Source: Pelethousia sp034928145 | GTDB taxonomy: Bacteria > Bacillota > Clostridia > Christensenellales > CAG-138 | Reading direction: 5' to 3' | Assembly: GCA_034928145.1 (NCBI GenBank) | Contig: JAYFPE010000003.1 | Coordinates: 1 to 60,993 of the forward strand | Length of the DNA: 60,993 nt | Program-made: the position numbers and the translations under genes | Part shown: positions 57,599 to 60,993 of the stretch, one piece after another | How positions within the stretch are numbered: the stretch's first letter is position 1 | Layout: the number at the start of each line of letters is the position of its first letter | Notes under the pieces: model-generated | What the model saw: only the letters and a program-made list of their open reading frames with translations | Database searches by the model: none | Told to the model about the DNA's origin: nothing

Positions 57599-58615
57599 AT
57601 GCAAAAAGCTTCTTTCGACCTTAAGGCCCTTTGGAAGCGCCTCACCGCCTCGCGCGAGATGACGCTCTTCCTCGTGCTGGCGCTGATCTGCGCCTTTATC
57701 CAGGCCAGGAACCATACCTTCCTCACAGGCAAAACCATTGAGGATATGCTCAAGAACTATTCCACCACCATCACGCTCTCCCTTGGCATGATGAGCGTGC
57801 TGCTCATCGGTGGGATCGATATTTCGGTAGCCTCTTCCCTGGCCTTCTCGGGCATGTGCGCTTCGCTGCTGATGCGCGAGGGCGTATATTCCTCCACGCT
57901 GGTCATGTTCCTCGTAAGCATCGCCATCGGCACGCTTTGCGGCCTTCTGGTGGGCGCTATCATCTCCTACGGCCGGGTAATCCCCATCATCGCCACGCTG
58001 GGCCTGACGAATATTTTCCGCGGCGCAACCTACCTCGTTTCGGATAGCCAGTGGGTCTCGGCTTATCAATTCCAGGCCTCCTTCAAGCAATTCGCACAAA
58101 CCAACACACTCTCCTTTGGCCTGATGAACAACCTGATTTTCATCGCGCTCATCTGTTACGCCGTGTTCTTCTTCATCATGCGCTGGACGCGCTTTGGCAG
58201 GCGCATCTACGCGGTGGGCAGCAACCCGGAGGCCGCGTCCGTCAGCGGCATCCGCATCAAGCGCATCAAGCTCGTGGTCTATACCATGATGGGTAGTTTC
58301 TCAGGCCTGGTGGGCGCCATGTACACCGCGCTCTATGCCTCCGCCCAAAACGACATGGCCCTGGGCATGGAGATGGATGCCATAGCCGCCTGCGTGCTGG
58401 GCGGCGTGAGCCTCAGCGGCGGCCAGGGCTCGGTGGTGGGCGTGCTGCTGGGCGCGCTGACCATGACCGTAATCAGCAAGGCGCTGCCGCTGATCGGCAT
58501 TTCACAATTCTGGCAGCGGGCCATCAAGGGCCTCATCATCCTGCTGGCCATCATCATCAACATCCTGGCGCAGCGCGCGCTGCAGAAAAACCAGCTTAAG
58601 GCAAGGGAGATCTAA
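57599..58615 (+). CDS. Sugar ABC permease 1 (CUT2)
   Basis: This 338-aa RbsC-type permease has 8-10 helices, SLGMMSVLLIGGIDISVASSLAF (quoted in part; GGIDISV is the CUT2 motif), the TLGLTNIFRGATYL half and GRRIYAVGSNPEAASVSGIRIKR loop (quoted in part) typical of the family, and GGVSLSGGQGSVVG. AAGGAGG lies 13 bases after the ATPase stop. It forms a heterodimer with the next gene, an arrangement seen in rhamnose importers with two permeases. Confidence 0.93.
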   Translation: MQKASFDLKALWKRLTASREMTLFLVLALICAFIQARNHTFLTGKTIEDMLKNYSTTITLSLGMMSVLLIGGIDISVASSLAFSGMCASLLMREGVYSSTLVMFLVSIAIGTLCGLLVGAIISYGRVIPIIATLGLTNIFRGATYLVSDSQWVSAYQFQASFKQFAQTNTLSFGLMNNLIFIALICYAVFFFIMRWTRFGRRIYAVGSNPEAASVSGIRIKRIKLVVYTMMGSFSGLVGAMYTALYASAQNDMALGMEMDAIAACVLGGVSLSGGQGSVVGVLLGALTMTVISKALPLIGISQFWQRAIKGLIILLAIIINILAQRALQKNQLKAREI

Positions 58616-58616
58616 C

Positions 58617-59663
58617 ATGGCAGAGCATGGTTCGCGCAACATCGTTTCCACACAAAAGAAGACCCTCCGCTCCGTTTTATTGCGCTGGGAAACGCTTCTG
58701 CTGGTATTGTTCGTGGCTGTCAATGTTATGAACGCCTCGATCTCTTCCAATTACCTCAATATGGACAATATCTTTACCGCCATCAGCACCTTCCTCGTAC
58801 GCGGCTTCATCGCCCTGCCCATGGCCTATATCCTGGTGCTGGGCGAGATCGACCTTTCCGTGGGCTCTACCGTGGCCCTTTCGGCCACGCTGCTGGGCCT
58901 GAGCTATAACGCCGGGCTGCCCATGGGCGCTTCCGTGCTCATCGCCCTATTGTGCGGCACGGCCTGCGGCCTGATCAACGGCCTGCTGCTTATCCGCTTC
59001 CAGGAGCTTGCGCCCATGATCGTCACCCTCGGCACCATGACGCTCTATCGCGGCATCGCGGAAATTTTCCTGGGCAGCCAAAGCGCCAGCGGCCTCCACC
59101 AGTGCGCCTGGTTTTACGAATTTTATTATGCCAAGCTTGGCCCCATTCCCTATGTGTTCCTCGTTTTCTGCCTGCTGGCCGTCGCATTCGGCTTTGTGCT
59201 GCATAAAACGCTCTTTGGCAGGCAGCTCTACGCCATCGGCGCCAACCGCACGGCCGCGCGCTATGCGGGCGTGCCCGTGCAGCGCGTGCGCTTCATCAGC
59301 TATGCGCTGATCGGCCTCATCTGTGGCATCTCCGCCGTGTTCTACGGCTCCTGGATGGGCACCGTGCGGAGCGATATCGCTACGGGCTATGAATTGGAAG
59401 CCATCAGCATGGTGGTGCTGGGCGGTATCTCCACGGTAGGTGGCAAGGGCAATTTCCCGGGCACGATTATCTCCATCTTCACCGTGGGCCTGCTGCGCTA
59501 CGGCCTGGGCCTGGCGAACGTCAACACGCAGACCATCCTGATGATCATCGGCGCCATCCTCATCCTCATGGTGATGCTGCCCAATGTTCTTGGCACTTCC
59601 ACAGCCAAAAAGGCGCGGGCCTCGGCGGCCGGCGCGCGGCAGCAGGCATCCACGCCGCAATGA
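58617..59663 (+). CDS. Sugar ABC permease 2 (CUT2)
   Basis: This 348-aa RbsC-type permease has GEIDLSVGSTVAL, TLGTMTLYRGIAEIFLG, FGRQLYAIGANRTAARYAGV and GGISTVGGKGNFPG. The final ~20 residues (KKARASAAGARQQASTPQ) are a polar tail. It starts two bases after permease 1 with AAGGGAG inside its 3' end, so it is translationally coupled. Confidence 0.93.
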   Translation: MAEHGSRNIVSTQKKTLRSVLLRWETLLLVLFVAVNVMNASISSNYLNMDNIFTAISTFLVRGFIALPMAYILVLGEIDLSVGSTVALSATLLGLSYNAGLPMGASVLIALLCGTACGLINGLLLIRFQELAPMIVTLGTMTLYRGIAEIFLGSQSASGLHQCAWFYEFYYAKLGPIPYVFLVFCLLAVAFGFVLHKTLFGRQLYAIGANRTAARYAGVPVQRVRFISYALIGLICGISAVFYGSWMGTVRSDIATGYELEAISMVVLGGISTVGGKGNFPGTIISIFTVGLLRYGLGLANVNTQTILMIIGAILILMVMLPNVLGTSTAKKARASAAGARQQASTPQ

Positions 59664-59733
59664 GGCGGCCATATCCATTCCAATAAACACCATCGGTCGT
59701 GTTTATATAAAACAAAACGGGAGGGAGAAAACA

Positions 59734-60759
59734 ATGAAAAGACTGATTGTACTCGCACTATGCCTTGTGCTCGCGCTTACGGCGTTTGCCTGCGCGAAGC
59801 CCACGGAGGGGGCCGCCGCGTCGGCTTCCTACGCCATCATCGCCAAGTCCGCTGGCAACCCTTACATGGAGCGGATGGCAGCCGGCTTTGAAGAAGTCGT
59901 CAAGGCCGCCGGCGCGGAAGTCATCGTCAAGTACCCCGCCGAAATCACCGCGGAAGCCCAGATCACCCTGATCAACGAGCTGGTCGCGCAGGGCGTGAGC
60001 GGCATCGCCGTGGCCGCCAACGATCCCGACGCGCTGGAGACCGCCCTCAAGGCTGCCATGGCCAAGGGGATCAAGGTCGTCTCCATGGACTCCTCCGTGA
60101 ACCCGGCCAGCCGCCTGACCCACATCAACCAAGCGGGCGTACAGCAGGTTGCCCAGTGCCTGGTGGACGCCGTGTATGACCTCACCGGCGGCTCTGGCGA
60201 TTGGGCCATCCTCTCCGCCACCTCCACCGCTACCAATCAGAATGCTTGGATCGACGCTATGAAGGAGATCCTCAAGGACAGCAAGTATTCCGGCATGAAC
60301 CTGGTAGAAGTCGCCTATGGCGACGATATGTTCCAAAAATCCGTTGACCAGACGCAGGCGCTGATCGGCAACTACCCCAACCTGAAGGTCATCTGCGCGC
60401 CCACCACCGTTGGTATCGCCGCCGCCTCCAAGGTCGTTACGGATGGCGGCCTGCAGGGTAAGCTGATCATCACCGGCCTCGGCCTCCCCTCCGAAATGGC
60501 CGAGTTCATGGGCGAAGGCAACGTGGCCTGCCCCTACATGTTCCTCTGGAACCCGATCGACGTGGGCAAGGTCGCCGCTTACACGATGCTTGAAATGGCC
60601 AACAATGGCCTCGACGGTAAGGTCGGCGGCAAGTTCACCGCTGCCAACGGCACGGAGTATGTCGTGACCGAGGCCGGCGACGGCGGCACCGAGATCATCA
60701 TTGGGCCTCCGTTCCGCTTCGACGCCACCAACATTGCCGACTGGAAAGACGTGTATTAA
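59734..60759 (+). CDS. Rhamnose-type substrate-binding lipoprotein
   Basis: This 341-aa periplasmic-binding-type 1 lipoprotein has a signal peptide with lipobox AFAC (Cys20), then a short Ala/Ser tether and the sugar-binding fold (YAIIAKSAGNPYMERMAAGFEE, AVAANDPDALETAL, quoted in part). It captures the sugar for the two permeases. GGGAGGGAG lies before the ATG at 59734; an earlier in-frame region is antisense-like. With mutarotase and isomerase upstream, L-rhamnose is the likely ligand, by context. Confidence 0.92.
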   Translation: MKRLIVLALCLVLALTAFACAKPTEGAAASASYAIIAKSAGNPYMERMAAGFEEVVKAAGAEVIVKYPAEITAEAQITLINELVAQGVSGIAVAANDPDALETALKAAMAKGIKVVSMDSSVNPASRLTHINQAGVQQVAQCLVDAVYDLTGGSGDWAILSATSTATNQNAWIDAMKEILKDSKYSGMNLVEVAYGDDMFQKSVDQTQALIGNYPNLKVICAPTTVGIAAASKVVTDGGLQGKLIITGLGLPSEMAEFMGEGNVACPYMFLWNPIDVGKVAAYTMLEMANNGLDGKVGGKFTAANGTEYVVTEAGDGGTEIIIGPPFRFDATNIADWKDVY

Positions 60760-60799
60760 TCCGCACGGAGAAGCGCAACCGAACAGAACCGCAACCGTC

Positions 60800-60824
60800 A
60801 AAGGCCCCGCAATGCGGGGCCTTT
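60800..60824 (+). terminator. Terminator of the rhaM-rhaA-ABC operon
   Basis: AAAGGCCCCGC (60800-60810) pairs exactly with 60814-60824 around AAT and is followed by attgt. Confidence 0.85.
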
Positions 60825-60845
60825 ATTGTGGGTCAAAAGAGGCTA

Positions 60846-60985
60846 TGCCAGTAATCAAAACCACCAGTTGAACTGGTGGTATGCACGAGCCCTAGAAGGG
60901 CATATTACTGGCAGCGTCTTAAGACGCATTGAAAGATCTGCCAAGCGCATCATCTTCACAGGCCGCCGCTAAAGCGGCCTTTTTT
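60846..60985. mobile_element. Nested hairpins resembling an IS200/IS605-type end (partial)
   Basis: TGCCAGTAAT (60846-60855) pairs with 60904-60913 and encloses two hairpins: ACCACCAGTT/AACTGGTGGT (60860-60880) and GCCCT-AGA-AGGGC (60889-60901). A 14-bp palindrome GCGTCTTAAGACGC (60914-60927) and a terminator (GGCCGC/GCGGCC then TTTTTT, 60960-60985) follow. Subterminal palindromes and an early terminator are typical of IS200/IS605 elements, but no Y1 transposase is within the window. Confidence 0.4.
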
Positions 60986-60993
60986 ATGCCTTT

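Overview
This window looks like chromosome from an anaerobic member of the Clostridia (Bacillota), probably a gut commensal. The pointers are oxygen-sensitive ribonucleotide reductase (nrdD/nrdG), a flavodiiron protein, long-form HPF, a SpoVB-like flippase, a VanW protein, strong AGGAGG ribosome binding sites and sigma-A promoters. The backbone is GC-rich; the first 12 kb and several intergenic stretches are visibly more AT-rich and look accessory.

Layout. 1-2.9 kb: a toxin-like cassette (short coupled ORF, zinc-finger/PG-binding/Gly-zipper protein, unknown protein, DUF4176 protein) bracketed by two copies of a ~140-bp repeat that each start with a terminator. 3.3-9.2 kb: a complete oligopeptide ABC importer (oppBCDFA) behind a clear promoter and palindromic operator. 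9.6-12.2 kb: a CrtI-like oxidoreductase, then a graveyard of three gene fragments (gldA 3' end joined to a livK-like 5' end, and a frameshifted araC). 12.3-23.3 kb: housekeeping and envelope genes (nitroreductase, MmcQ/YjbR, DUF421-DUF4363 pair, AraC-GyrI regulator, asparaginase, MFS, VanW, GDPD, CmpB-like protein, SpoVB-like flippase), ending in a 247-bp MITE-like element. 23.5-31.4 kb: nrdDG, a CxxC zinc-ribbon gene behind a large structured leader or ncRNA, UPF0340, an FeoA-FeoB fusion with its small Cys-rich partner, and hpf. 31.5-35.1 kb: three-subunit molybdenum hydroxylase. 35.3-43.5 kb: Ybak/ProX deacylase, copper export (copA, new lipoprotein, copZ, divergent HxlR regulator) and an O2/NO defence group (ferredoxin, DUF438 hemerythrin-PAS, FprA). 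43.5-46 kb: two DUF3841 paralogues, a broken MBL gene, an XRE regulator and a SLOG protein. 46-60.8 kb: a large L-rhamnose-type catabolic and transport locus. The last 150 bases hold nested hairpins like an IS200/IS605 end.

The sugar locus is the largest functional unit. Mutarotase, isomerase and a CUT2-type ABC importer run rightward; a stand-alone class II aldolase, rhamnulokinase, SDR, PHP phosphoesterase-like protein, double class II aldolase and SorE-like dehydrogenase run leftward with ATGA-type overlaps; an AraC activator sits between with candidate operators. The SDR-PHP-double aldolase-SorE block is not part of the textbook rhamnose pathway and is the best candidate for unassigned metabolism. 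The other items most worth following up are the repeat-bounded toxin-like cassette, the ~205-nt structured RNA at 26.9-27.1 kb and the lipoprotein inside the copper operon.
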